Below, one piece after another: positions 1 to 5,647 of a stretch of 5,718 nt of DNA. The position numbers and the translations under genes are program-made. Origin of the DNA: Bacteroidota bacterium (GTDB lineage Bacteria > Bacteroidota > Ignavibacteria > UBA10030 > BY39); the NCBI GenBank assembly GCA_018830765.1, contig JAHJRJ010000320.1:1-5718 (forward strand), written 5' to 3'. The first letter of the stretch is position 1. The number at the start of each line of letters is the position of its first letter. The notes below the pieces were generated by a model, which saw only the letters and a list, made by a program, of their open reading frames with translations, was not told where the DNA came from and did not search any database.

Positions 1-1
1 C

Positions 2-178
2 GTGATTGAGATGATCGCCAGTTTTATTAATACTTATGGAGCAACTAAGGTGGATGAAGCTTTTAAGATAACTGAGATGAAAGATCCGGGTAATCCTAAA
101 AGATCATTCGGCTATGTAATCGGGATTTTAGAGAAGATGAATAAAATAGGGGAGGTTTCTATTTTTCCCCGAGTCTAA
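2..178 (+). CDS. 3' end of an unrecognised gene (5' end outside window)
   Basis: Reading from base 2 gives 58 codons and a TAA stop, with no internal stop, so this is the C-terminal part of a protein that begins before the window. The residues look like a genuine folded tail: an amphipathic stretch (FINTYGATKVDEAFKITEM) and then RSFGYVIGILEKM. The pattern of a helix with YGA..V.EA followed by a Y..GIL helix weakly recalls the end of DnaD-like replication or primosome domains, but this is only a resemblance and I assign no function. The last codons, K48 to F55, coincide with the left arm of an inverted repeat at 143-167, and the stop codon lies in its loop. The original protein end may therefore have been replaced when the repeat arrived. 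Confidence 0.6.
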   Translation: MIEMIASFINTYGATKVDEAFKITEMKDPGNPKRSFGYVIGILEKMNKIGEVSIFPRV

Positions 179-208
179 TGCTAGAAAAATAGACGCGTCC
201 CCTATTTT
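143..208. repeat. REP-like inverted repeat pair with 25-nt arms
   Basis: Arms 143-167 and 184-208 are reverse complements at 20 of 25 positions. The outer 11 (aaaatagggga against tcccctatttt) and the inner 9 (ctatttttc against gaaaaatag) pair perfectly, and only five central bases differ. The right arm carries the self-complementary gacgcgtc (192-199) and the left arm has lost it. A 16-nt spacer holds the stop codon of the upstream gene. The layout resembles paired REP/BIME elements mobilised by IS200-like (RAYT) transposases, but no transposase gene lies in this window. As RNA it would form a long hairpin and might end transcription of the upstream gene, though no U-tract follows other than the arm's own T-run. 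Confidence 0.7.
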
Positions 209-307
209 TATCACCGGCATCACCGGCCAAGACGGTTCGAATCTAGCAGAGGTATTTCTTCGGGGGAGTATTTAGTTATTCTCATTGACAATGATAACAA
301 TATATGA
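204..307 (+). pseudogene. Decayed N-terminus of an NAD-dependent nucleotide-sugar dehydratase/epimerase
   Basis: From 210 the sequence reads ITGITGQDGSNLAEVFLRG, the glycine-rich Rossmann start of extended SDR sugar enzymes such as Gmd, then meets a stop at 273-275. Adding one base to the G-run at 262-266 restores a reading EYLVILIDNDNNI, which fits the next strand and its acidic end (compare VIGIDN in epimerases), before a TGA at 305-307. There is no start codon in register, because the copy abuts the REP-like arm directly, and nothing homologous follows. Bases 211-251 match 1785-1825 of the intact gmd at 39 of 41 positions, including 28 identical in a row. The reading beyond that block differs from gmd (VFLRG-EYLVILIDND against LLLSKGYEVHGIVRR). 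It is therefore a relic of a related paralogue or a recombination product, not a plain recent duplicate. Confidence 0.65.
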
Positions 308-313
308 TATTCT
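285..313 (+). promoter_or_regulatory. Putative sigma-70 type promoter of the ATPase gene
   Basis: A perfect -35 hexamer TTGACA (285-290) is followed by a 17-nt spacer and a -10-like TATTCT (308-313, 4 of 6 consensus positions). Transcription would start near 320, giving a leader of about 25 nt before the GTG start at 345. The hexamers lie within the 3' part of the decayed epimerase fragment. The -35 match is strong, but the -10 is weak and AT-rich DNA gives chance matches. Confidence 0.4.
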
Positions 314-333
314 TTCATTAGCAGTGAGAACAT

Positions 334-339
334 AAGGAG
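334..339 (+). promoter_or_regulatory. Ribosome binding site that fixes the GTG start of the ATPase gene
   Basis: AAGGAG sits 5 nt before GTG 345. An in-frame TAA at 333-335 overlaps it, so no upstream start in this frame is possible. The strong site supports the GTG over later in-frame ATG codons. Confidence 0.75.
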
Positions 340-344
340 CCTGG

Positions 345-1622
345 GTGCAGAAATCGTTATTAAAAGAAATTATTCTTGAGCAAGAAAAAGATCGTCAGGA
401 TATTGATGTTGGTATCCCTAGAACAGCATTGAGTGTTGCCTTGAGGCACGCAACTTTACCCCATGCGGTAGTTGTCTCAGGGCTGCGTCGTTGCGGTAAG
501 TCGACGTTACTTAATCAGATTATCAACGATCTCTACAATAAAGGAATTTATTATTTTAATTTTGAAGATGAACGCTTGGTAGATTTTAGTGTTGAGGATT
601 TTAATCATCTTTATGAGGTATTTTTGGAGCTGTATGGCGATAAAAAGGTTTTCTTTTTTGATGAGGTGCAGAATGTTCCTCAGTGGGAAGTGTTTGTACG
701 TCGAATGCAGGGTAAGGGTTGCAAGTTTTTTATCACAGGTTCTAATGCTTCTTTGCTCAGTAAAGAGCTTGGCACAAAACTAACTGGAAGGAACGTTAAC
801 GTTGAATTATTTCCGTTTTCTTTTATTGAATATCTCTCTTTTAAAGAGTTCCAATTATCCAAAAATGGCCTATCTTTGACCTCAGAACGAGCTGTGATTA
901 AGAAGCATTTTGCTGAATATCTTAAACATGGAGGTATGCCTGAATATTTGAAGTATCGAGATACAACTCTTCTGAAGCGGGTATACGAGGACATTCTCTA
1001 CCGAGACATCGTGGCAAGATATGGCATTAAGCAGGTTAAGCCATTGCGTGAACTTGGGCTGTATTTTTTAAGTAATATTGGTGGAACATTTTCTTATAAT
1101 AATCTCAAAAAAGTTTTGGGAGTGGGAAGTAGCAATACCATCAAGAGTTACGCGGATTTTTTGGAAAACAGCTATTTGATATTTCTCGTTAATAAGTTTT
1201 CTTATTCTCTCAAGCAGCAATTTGCCTCCCCTAAGAAGATTTATTGTATCGACAATGGTTTGGCAGATGCGGTGGCGTTTCAATTTTCTAAAAATAAGGG
1301 AAAGTTTTTAGAAAATCTGGTATTTCTTGAGCTCAGGCGCAAGTTTCCAGAGATTTATTATTATAAGGCCTCGAATAATCTGGAAGTTGATTTCTTGATT
1401 AAGTCAGGTAAAAATGATTTAATGCTTATTCAGGTTGCGGATAATTTGGATAGTGAAAAGACAAGACACAGAGAGCTCGCCGCGCTTGAAAAAGCGATGG
1501 ATGAGCTTAAATTGAAAACCGCGCTTATTTTGACTGATGATACCGAGGAAGAGATTAAGTTAAAAGGAAAAGTTATAATGGTCAAGCCTATTTATAAGTG
1601 GCTGTTGGGAGATGTGGTTTGA
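345..1622 (+). CDS. AAA+ ATPase of the AAA_14/DUF4143 family
   Basis: 425 residues starting at GTG, usual for this family. The N-terminal half is a P-loop ATPase with Walker A GLRRCGKST (46-54), Walker B VFFFDE (102-107) and a sensor-like TGSNASLL (131-138), followed by LTGRN (146-150) and the family-typical ELFPFSFIEYL stretch (154-164). A middle helical, winged-helix-like part (about 215-285) carries LYRDIVARYGIK. The C-terminal DUF4143 part has FLENLVFLELRR (321-332), YYYKASNNLEVDFLI (338-352) and LIQV (361-364), an arrangement like the PD-(D/E)XK nuclease core, with Q363 where a catalytic lysine would stand, so nuclease activity is doubtful. The cellular role of these ATPases is poorly known, and they occur sporadically in bacteria and archaea. 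It has its own promoter and RBS and no functional tie to the sugar genes. It sits between a dead gmd-like fragment and a repeat cluster, which suggests a later insertion. Confidence 0.9.
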   Translation: MQKSLLKEIILEQEKDRQDIDVGIPRTALSVALRHATLPHAVVVSGLRRCGKSTLLNQIINDLYNKGIYYFNFEDERLVDFSVEDFNHLYEVFLELYGDKKVFFFDEVQNVPQWEVFVRRMQGKGCKFFITGSNASLLSKELGTKLTGRNVNVELFPFSFIEYLSFKEFQLSKNGLSLTSERAVIKKHFAEYLKHGGMPEYLKYRDTTLLKRVYEDILYRDIVARYGIKQVKPLRELGLYFLSNIGGTFSYNNLKKVLGVGSSNTIKSYADFLENSYLIFLVNKFSYSLKQQFASPKKIYCIDNGLADAVAFQFSKNKGKFLENLVFLELRRKFPEIYYYKASNNLEVDFLIKSGKNDLMLIQVADNLDSEKTRHRELAALEKAMDELKLKTALILTDDTEEEIKLKGKVIMVKPIYKWLLGDVV

Positions 1623-1629
1623 TAGCATT

Positions 1630-1673
1630 ATTCTGAGGCGGAAGCAGTTTCCGTCATTCTGAGGAGCGAAGCA
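1630..1673. repeat. Two tandem partial copies of an attctgagg..gaagca repeat
   Basis: attctgaggcggaagca (1630-1646) and attctgaggagcgaagca (1656-1673) are near-identical units offset by 26 bp, one lacking a base. The second, with its preceding cgtc, resembles from memory the gtcattctgaggagcgaagc short dispersed repeat seen in many uncultured bacterial genomes, here without its usual second half. It begins only 8 bp after the ATPase stop codon. Confidence 0.55.
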
Positions 1674-1677
1674 CCTG

Positions 1678-1716
1678 AGTTATTGCGAGGGCACATAGTG
1701 CCCGAAGCAATCTCAT
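1678..1716. repeat. Palindromic repeat, intergenic copy (family also inside fcl)
   Basis: The ends are agttattgcgag (1678-1689) and aagcaatctcat (1705-1716). Inside lie an outer stem attgc/gcaat (1682-1686 with 1707-1711) and an inner 6-bp stem gggcac/gtgccc (1689-1694 with 1698-1703) around a 3-nt loop. Both 12-nt ends recur exactly at 3323-3334 and 3348-3359 within fcl, while the central hairpin sequence differs. Confidence 0.8.
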
Positions 1717-1723
1717 AGTATGT

Positions 1724-1748
1724 GTCATCCCCGCGCAAGCGGGGATCT
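1724..1748. repeat. GC-rich hairpin repeat before gmd
   Basis: A perfect 8-bp stem atccccgc/gcggggat (1727-1734 with 1739-1746) encloses a GCAA tetraloop. The unit gtcatccccgc-gcaa-gcggggatct resembles, from memory, the widespread gtcat(c/t)cccgc..gcggg.at dispersed repeats of bacteria, comparable in form to Neisseria dRS3. It lies 22 bp before the gmd ATG and would form a stable RNA hairpin in the gmd leader. No T-run follows, so it is not a standard terminator. Confidence 0.65.
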
Positions 1749-1758
1749 AATAAACATT

Positions 1759-1763
1759 AGGAG
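1759..1763 (+). promoter_or_regulatory. Ribosome binding site of gmd
   Basis: AGGAG lies 5 nt before ATG 1769. The site falls outside the hairpin at 1727-1746 and so should stay accessible. Confidence 0.7.
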
Positions 1764-1768
1764 CCATC

Positions 1769-2740
1769 ATGAAAAAAGCCTTAATCACCGGCATCACCGG
1801 CCAAGACGGTTCATATCTAGCAGAGTTACTTTTATCTAAAGGTTATGAAGTCCATGGTATTGTCAGGAGAGTCGCCCTGGAAGACTCAGAGCACAGACTA
1901 TGGCGCATAAGACATCTTTTGAATAAAATTGTTCTTCATCCTGGGTCTATGGAAAGTTATGCCAGTATTTTTAATATAGTTGCAGATATAAAACCCGATG
2001 AATGTTATCACTTGGCTGCGCAGAGTTTTGTGAGCTATTCTTTTGAAGACGAATTCTCTACAATTAATACTAATATTAATGGAACGCATTTTATGTTGTC
2101 AGCGATTAAAGAGAATGCGCCTAAATGCAGATTTTATTTTGCGGCAAGTAGTGAACAATTTGGTCAGGTTAAGGAAACTCCTCAGAATGAAAACACGCCT
2201 TTTCATCCGCGTTCTCCTTATGGAATATCAAAAGTAGCTGGATTTGATTTAACCCGCAATTATCGCGAAGCTTATGGTCTTTTTGCTTGTAGTGGCATTC
2301 TTTTTAATCATGAGTCGCCGCGCCGAGGGTTTGAATTTGTAACCAGGAAGATAACTCATGCCGTTGCTAGGATTAAAATGGGGCTGTCCAAAGAGTTAAG
2401 ATTAGGAAATTTAAATGCCAAGAGAGATTGGGGATTTTCTGCTGATTATGTTGAAGCAATGTGGTTAATTTTGCAGCAGAATAAGCCGGATGATTATGTT
2501 ATTGCTACGGGAGAAACGCATACCGTAAAAGAATTTGTTCAAATTGCTTTTAGTCATGTAGGGCTTGATTGGAAGAAATATGTAAAGATTGATAAAAACT
2601 TTTATAGGCCATCAGAGGTTCACTTATTATTAGGTGATTATTCTAAGGCAAAGAAAAAACTTGGATGGAAACCGAAAGTTAAATTTAAAGAGTTAGTTAA
2701 GATGATGGTTGATGCTGATATGGATATATGTAAAACATGA
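1769..2740 (+). CDS. gmd: GDP-mannose 4,6-dehydratase
   Basis: Converts GDP-D-mannose to GDP-4-keto-6-deoxy-D-mannose in the cytoplasm, the first step towards GDP-L-fucose or GDP-D-rhamnose. It is an extended SDR enzyme of 323 residues, slightly shorter than the usual 340-375. The NADP-binding motif GITGQDG is at 8-14 and the paired arginines are R33-R34. The catalytic set appears as S127, E129, Y151 and K155. Relative to the E. coli enzyme (recalled as T132, E134, Y156, K160) all are offset by five, with Ser replacing Thr. Substrate-region motifs LFNHESPRRG (178-187) and NAKRDWGFSADYVEAMW (216-232) are intact. The segment after R34 (VALEDSEHRLWRI) and SSEQFG differ from the common SSFNT..R and TSELYG forms, so this is a divergent subgroup. 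The stop overlaps the fcl start as ATGA, indicating one operon and translational coupling. Confidence 0.95.
   Translation: MKKALITGITGQDGSYLAELLLSKGYEVHGIVRRVALEDSEHRLWRIRHLLNKIVLHPGSMESYASIFNIVADIKPDECYHLAAQSFVSYSFEDEFSTINTNINGTHFMLSAIKENAPKCRFYFAASSEQFGQVKETPQNENTPFHPRSPYGISKVAGFDLTRNYREAYGLFACSGILFNHESPRRGFEFVTRKITHAVARIKMGLSKELRLGNLNAKRDWGFSADYVEAMWLILQQNKPDDYVIATGETHTVKEFVQIAFSHVGLDWKKYVKIDKNFYRPSEVHLLLGDYSKAKKKLGWKPKVKFKELVKMMVDADMDICKT
1785..1825 (+). repeat. gmd 5' segment shared with the upstream dead fragment (211-251)
   Basis: 39 of 41 bases match 211-251, with the first 28 identical, in the same orientation. The shared block encodes the glycine-rich ITGITGQDGS loop. Third-codon positions are also identical, which protein conservation alone does not require. 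Together the two blocks form direct repeats bracketing the ATPase gene. Confidence 0.8.
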
Positions 2741-3699
2741 TTAATCTAAAAAATAAGCGAATAACTGTTACCGGAGGCGCCGGATTCTTAGGTAAACATC
2801 TTGTTGCTAAGCTTAAAGAGCGTGGTTGTAAGAATATTTTTATTCCACATGTAGAAGATTATGATTTGGTGAATATGGAAGCGGTTAAAAAGCTTTATGC
2901 TGATGCCAAGCCAGATATTGTTATCCATCTTGCCGCTAAGGTAGGAGGCATTGGCGCTAATCGCGATAATCCTGGTAAATTTTTTTATGATAATCTTATG
3001 ATGGGAGTTCAATTGATGGAAGTTGGTCGTCAGGTTGGAATAGAAAAATTTGTAGCTCTTGGAACCATTTGTGCCTATCCCAAATTTACTCCAATACCTT
3101 TTAAGGAAGAGAATTTATGGAATGGTTATCCTGAAGAAACTAACGCGCCATATGGCTTAGCTAAAAAGATGCTGCTAGTTCAGTCTCAGGCCTATCGTCA
3201 ACAGTATGGTTTTAATAGCATATTTTTATTGCCAGTTAATCTCTATGGTCCGGGTGATAACTTTAATCCTAATTCATCTCATGTTATTCCCGCGCTTATC
3301 CGAAAATGTATCGATGTTCAGAAGTTATTGCGAGCCCCGAAGGGGCAAAGCAATCTCATTTCTTCAATCACCGTTTGGGGCACTGGCAAAGCTACTCGCG
3401 AATTCCTTTATGTTGCAGACGCCGCCGAAGCCATCATTTTAGCTACTGAAAGATATGATAACTCTGAACCGGTTAATATCGGAGCTGGATTTGAAATAAC
3501 CATAAAAGATTTAGTTCAGCTTATCGTCAAGCTTACTGGTTTTAAAGGTAAAATTATTTGGGATAAAACTAAACCCGATGGCCAGCCGCGTAGGTGCTTG
3601 GATACCTCAAAAGCCGCGAAAGAATTCGGTTTTAAGGCTAAAATAAAGTTTGAGGCGGGATTAAAGAAAACAATCGAGTATTACAAAGAAAAAGCCTAG
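2737..3699 (+). CDS. fcl: GDP-L-fucose synthase (epimerase/reductase) with an in-frame repeat insertion
   Basis: Carries out the 3,5-epimerisation and NADPH-dependent 4-reduction that turn the Gmd product into GDP-L-fucose. 320 residues; extended SDR fold with TGGAGFLG at 12-19 and HLAAKVGGIGAN at 64-75. Active-site residues are T110, C112, Y139, K143 and H182, matching E. coli S107, C109, Y136, K140 and H179 (recalled numbering) with a constant offset of three. After H182 the offset rises to twelve: W214 and R221 correspond to W202 and R209. The extra residues lie at about 196-208 (KLLRAPKGQSNLI), which are encoded by the palindromic repeat at 3323-3359. The conserved segment ITVWGTGKATREFLYV resumes right after, so the enzyme is probably still active. 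It starts inside the gmd stop (ATGA) with no clear RBS, so coupled translation is expected. The end of the operon is unclear. Confidence 0.95.
   Translation: MINLKNKRITVTGGAGFLGKHLVAKLKERGCKNIFIPHVEDYDLVNMEAVKKLYADAKPDIVIHLAAKVGGIGANRDNPGKFFYDNLMMGVQLMEVGRQVGIEKFVALGTICAYPKFTPIPFKEENLWNGYPEETNAPYGLAKKMLLVQSQAYRQQYGFNSIFLLPVNLYGPGDNFNPNSSHVIPALIRKCIDVQKLLRAPKGQSNLISSITVWGTGKATREFLYVADAAEAIILATERYDNSEPVNIGAGFEITIKDLVQLIVKLTGFKGKIIWDKTKPDGQPRRCLDTSKAAKEFGFKAKIKFEAGLKKTIEYYKEKA
3323..3359. repeat. Palindromic repeat, copy embedded in the fcl coding sequence
   Basis: The ends agttattgcgag (3323-3334) and aagcaatctcat (3348-3359) are identical to those of the intergenic copy at 1678-1716. The outer stem attgc/gcaat is at 3327-3331 with 3350-3354. 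The inner stem gcccc/ggggc is at 3334-3338 with 3342-3346, around loop gaa. It is read in frame without stops, giving LLRAPKGQSNLI. Confidence 0.85.
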
Positions 3700-3735
3700 A
3701 AAAAATTATTTTTTCACATCATCATCGTGAGGATT

Positions 3736-3765
3736 TTGTTAAGAAATAGTTCGGCTGTGTATTCT
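3736..3765 (+). promoter_or_regulatory. Possible weak promoter before the membrane protein gene
   Basis: TTGTTA (3736-3741) and TATTCT (3760-3765) are separated by 18 nt, each with 4 of 6 consensus matches. The 94-bp gap after fcl allows a separate promoter, but read-through from gmd-fcl is equally possible. The gene's own RBS is poor: a GAAAG at 3782-3786, 7 nt before ATG 3794. Confidence 0.2.
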
Positions 3766-3793
3766 GAATTTTAAGCAAGATGAAAGATAATCA

Positions 3794-5647
3794 ATGATTG
3801 ATACTCAGATACCACAAACACAATACCGTTTAAAATTAAAATATAAATTAGCTATATTGCTATTTAGTTTAATTATTTATGTTTTTAGTACATTTCAGTG
3901 GTGTAGGGTTCAAATCCCAACCGGAGATGAACCGCATTTTTTATCCGTCACCTTAGCGTTAATAACTAATGGCAATTTTAATGTTCGCAATATATATGAG
4001 AAAGAACTCTATAAAGCATTTTATCCAGCCACGCTTCCCAAAACTGATTTCCACCTTTGGTATGGCACTGACCGAAATGCCAGCGCTTGGTATTCTTCGC
4101 ACGATGTAGGCCTGCCGGTTCTAATTTCACCCGCTTACTGGATGGGTATGCAGCTTGGGCATCTTAAGGTAATCAAGAAGATTATGAAGAAGCCTTATGA
4201 TAGTTATTTCCCCAGAGTGACAGTCTCGCTTTTTATGTCTTTTCTTATGGCACTTATTTCCCTAAACGTGTTTTTGGGAGTGTATGAATTAACAGGAAAA
4301 CAAATATTTGCTTTTTTTACCTGGGTGCTAGTTTCATTTACTTATCCTATGGTTTCTTTCGCTCCCCAGATATATCCTGAGACTCTAGTTGCTTTGAGTT
4401 TGATCTTTTCTTTGCGGCAGATATTTCGTTTACAAAAATACTATAATAAATTTACATTATTTTTGATAGGAACAGTTATTTCGTTGTTACCCTGGTTTCA
4501 TATCAAGGCGTTAGTTTTATCTGTGGTGTTTTTTGTAATTACCTTTAATGAACTAGCGCCTTGGAAAAGACAATGGCGCAATTTGGGTGTAGATTTAGTA
4601 TGTTTGTGTTCCCCCTGTTTAATTTTAGGGATAGTGTTTGTTTATTCACATTTAATTTGGTTTGGTGTCGTCATGAATTATCCGGTTTCTGACTTCATGT
4701 GGAAAGAGGTTGGGTTGGGAGCGGCAGGTTTGTTATTCGATCAACATTATGGGCTCCTCCCAAAAGCTCCAGTATATTTCTTAGCTATATTAGGAATAAT
4801 GGTTGGCTGGCGAAAGAAAGCTATTCTTTATCCCGTAGGCATATTTGTAATCATTTGGTTTATGGCTTCTTTGTTTTCATTTTGGGGAGCCGGCGCTTTC
4901 CCGTCACGTTATCTTATACCGGCTATTCCCTTGTTGAGTCTACCCTTAGGATGGGCCGTTTTCCAATTTAGGAAAAATGTTCCGTTCATTTTTATCTGCG
5001 CCATATTTGCTTTTTGGGGTTTCTTAGTACAGGGAACCTTAATAAGGGATGTTTATTTATTATTTTCCAATCCGGGTTTTGTATTTTCTAATTTAAATAT
5101 ACTGTTTCCTAATTTTATTGACTTAACGGGAATAAATTTATGGTTATTTGTTTCTTGGGTAATGGCTATATTCAGTATTTTAGGCTACGTTTATTATACA
5201 TGGCGCATGGATCAGGAATCGCCCCGGAGTAAAAGAAAATTCACTATTTTGGCTATTACTGTTTTTATCTTTTGTTTGCTTCCAGTTATTTTTTTCGCAA
5301 ATAAAAATTTTGAAGGTAATTTAAAAAGCTTGCAGCGTATGGTTTTATCGTTCGAAAGCGAGGATATGCCGCATTTCGGAGAAATAGTTACGACTCCAGG
5401 ATCTTCGAATGGAAAAATTGTATGTTCAAGGGGTAAACAGGGGTATCTTTCAGTTGGCCCCTTTATCCAACTTCCGTCAGGTCGTTATCGTTTAACCTGT
5501 TGGTTGAGTGTTAACCAATTGGAGGGAAAACAGCCTGTTGCCTCGATTTTTGTGACATCGGATCTTGGCCGTAAGCGGGAGTCAATACATTTTTTAGTTG
5601 AAATTGGTAAAACCCCTATCTTCATTTTACACTCCCACCTGAATTAA
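3794..5647 (+). CDS. Polytopic membrane protein, probable GT-C type glycosyltransferase; 3' end abnormal
   Basis: 617 residues with about twelve hydrophobic segments (roughly 18-36, 141-164, 169-190, 219-251, 266-292, 325-363, 371-391, 396-416, 445-468, 483-503, several of them double). The first loop has IPTGDEPHFL (41-50), where D45-E46 fit the acidic motif of GT-C enzymes, which transfer sugars from lipid-phosphate donors on the outer membrane face. Further recognisable parts are SSHDVGLPVLISPAYW (101-116), LLFDQHYGLLPKAPVYF (313-329) and SRYLIPAIPLL (371-381). Residues about 504-600 form a soluble domain, with VGPFIQLPSGRYRLTCWLSV and SIFVTSDLGRKR suggesting a beta-sandwich. The last 16 or so residues (GKTPIFILHSHLN) do not continue that pattern. 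A one-base change near 5611-5616 opens another frame to a stop at 5716-5718. Donor and acceptor are unknown; the neighbouring fucose genes make a surface glycan role plausible. Confidence 0.75.
   Translation: MIDTQIPQTQYRLKLKYKLAILLFSLIIYVFSTFQWCRVQIPTGDEPHFLSVTLALITNGNFNVRNIYEKELYKAFYPATLPKTDFHLWYGTDRNASAWYSSHDVGLPVLISPAYWMGMQLGHLKVIKKIMKKPYDSYFPRVTVSLFMSFLMALISLNVFLGVYELTGKQIFAFFTWVLVSFTYPMVSFAPQIYPETLVALSLIFSLRQIFRLQKYYNKFTLFLIGTVISLLPWFHIKALVLSVVFFVITFNELAPWKRQWRNLGVDLVCLCSPCLILGIVFVYSHLIWFGVVMNYPVSDFMWKEVGLGAAGLLFDQHYGLLPKAPVYFLAILGIMVGWRKKAILYPVGIFVIIWFMASLFSFWGAGAFPSRYLIPAIPLLSLPLGWAVFQFRKNVPFIFICAIFAFWGFLVQGTLIRDVYLLFSNPGFVFSNLNILFPNFIDLTGINLWLFVSWVMAIFSILGYVYYTWRMDQESPRSKRKFTILAITVFIFCLLPVIFFANKNFEGNLKSLQRMVLSFESEDMPHFGEIVTTPGSSNGKIVCSRGKQGYLSVGPFIQLPSGRYRLTCWLSVNQLEGKQPVASIFVTSDLGRKRESIHFLVEIGKTPIFILHSHLN

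Noticed and set aside
179..193. ATG-CTA-GAA-AAA-TAG mini reading frame after the first stop
   Set aside because: Four codons lying across the spacer and right arm of the inverted repeat; no RBS.
680..994. 104-codon reading frame on the minus strand
   Set aside because: Lies antisense within the well-supported ATPase gene, shows no recognisable motif and has no credible context.
1068..1283. 71-codon minus-strand reading frame
   Set aside because: Antisense shadow of the ATPase gene.
1724..1748. Hairpin before gmd as intrinsic terminator or riboswitch
   Set aside because: No T-run follows the stem, no known riboswitch core is visible, and the unit looks like a dispersed repeat.
3699..3715. 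gaaaaaa-tta-ttttttc hairpin just after fcl as a terminator
   Set aside because: Apart from the closing G-C pair the stem is only A-T, too weak for an intrinsic terminator, and such runs are expected by chance in AT-rich gaps.
4699..4971. 90-codon + strand reading frame
   Set aside because: Alternate-frame shadow inside the membrane protein gene, which has consistent membrane segments across the same bases.
5487..5625. Minus-strand reading from ATG 5625-5623 with a good RBS (MKIGVLPIST start)
   Set aside because: Quickly becomes antisense to the conserved soluble domain of the membrane protein and stops after under 50 codons. Kept only as context for a possible chimeric junction.
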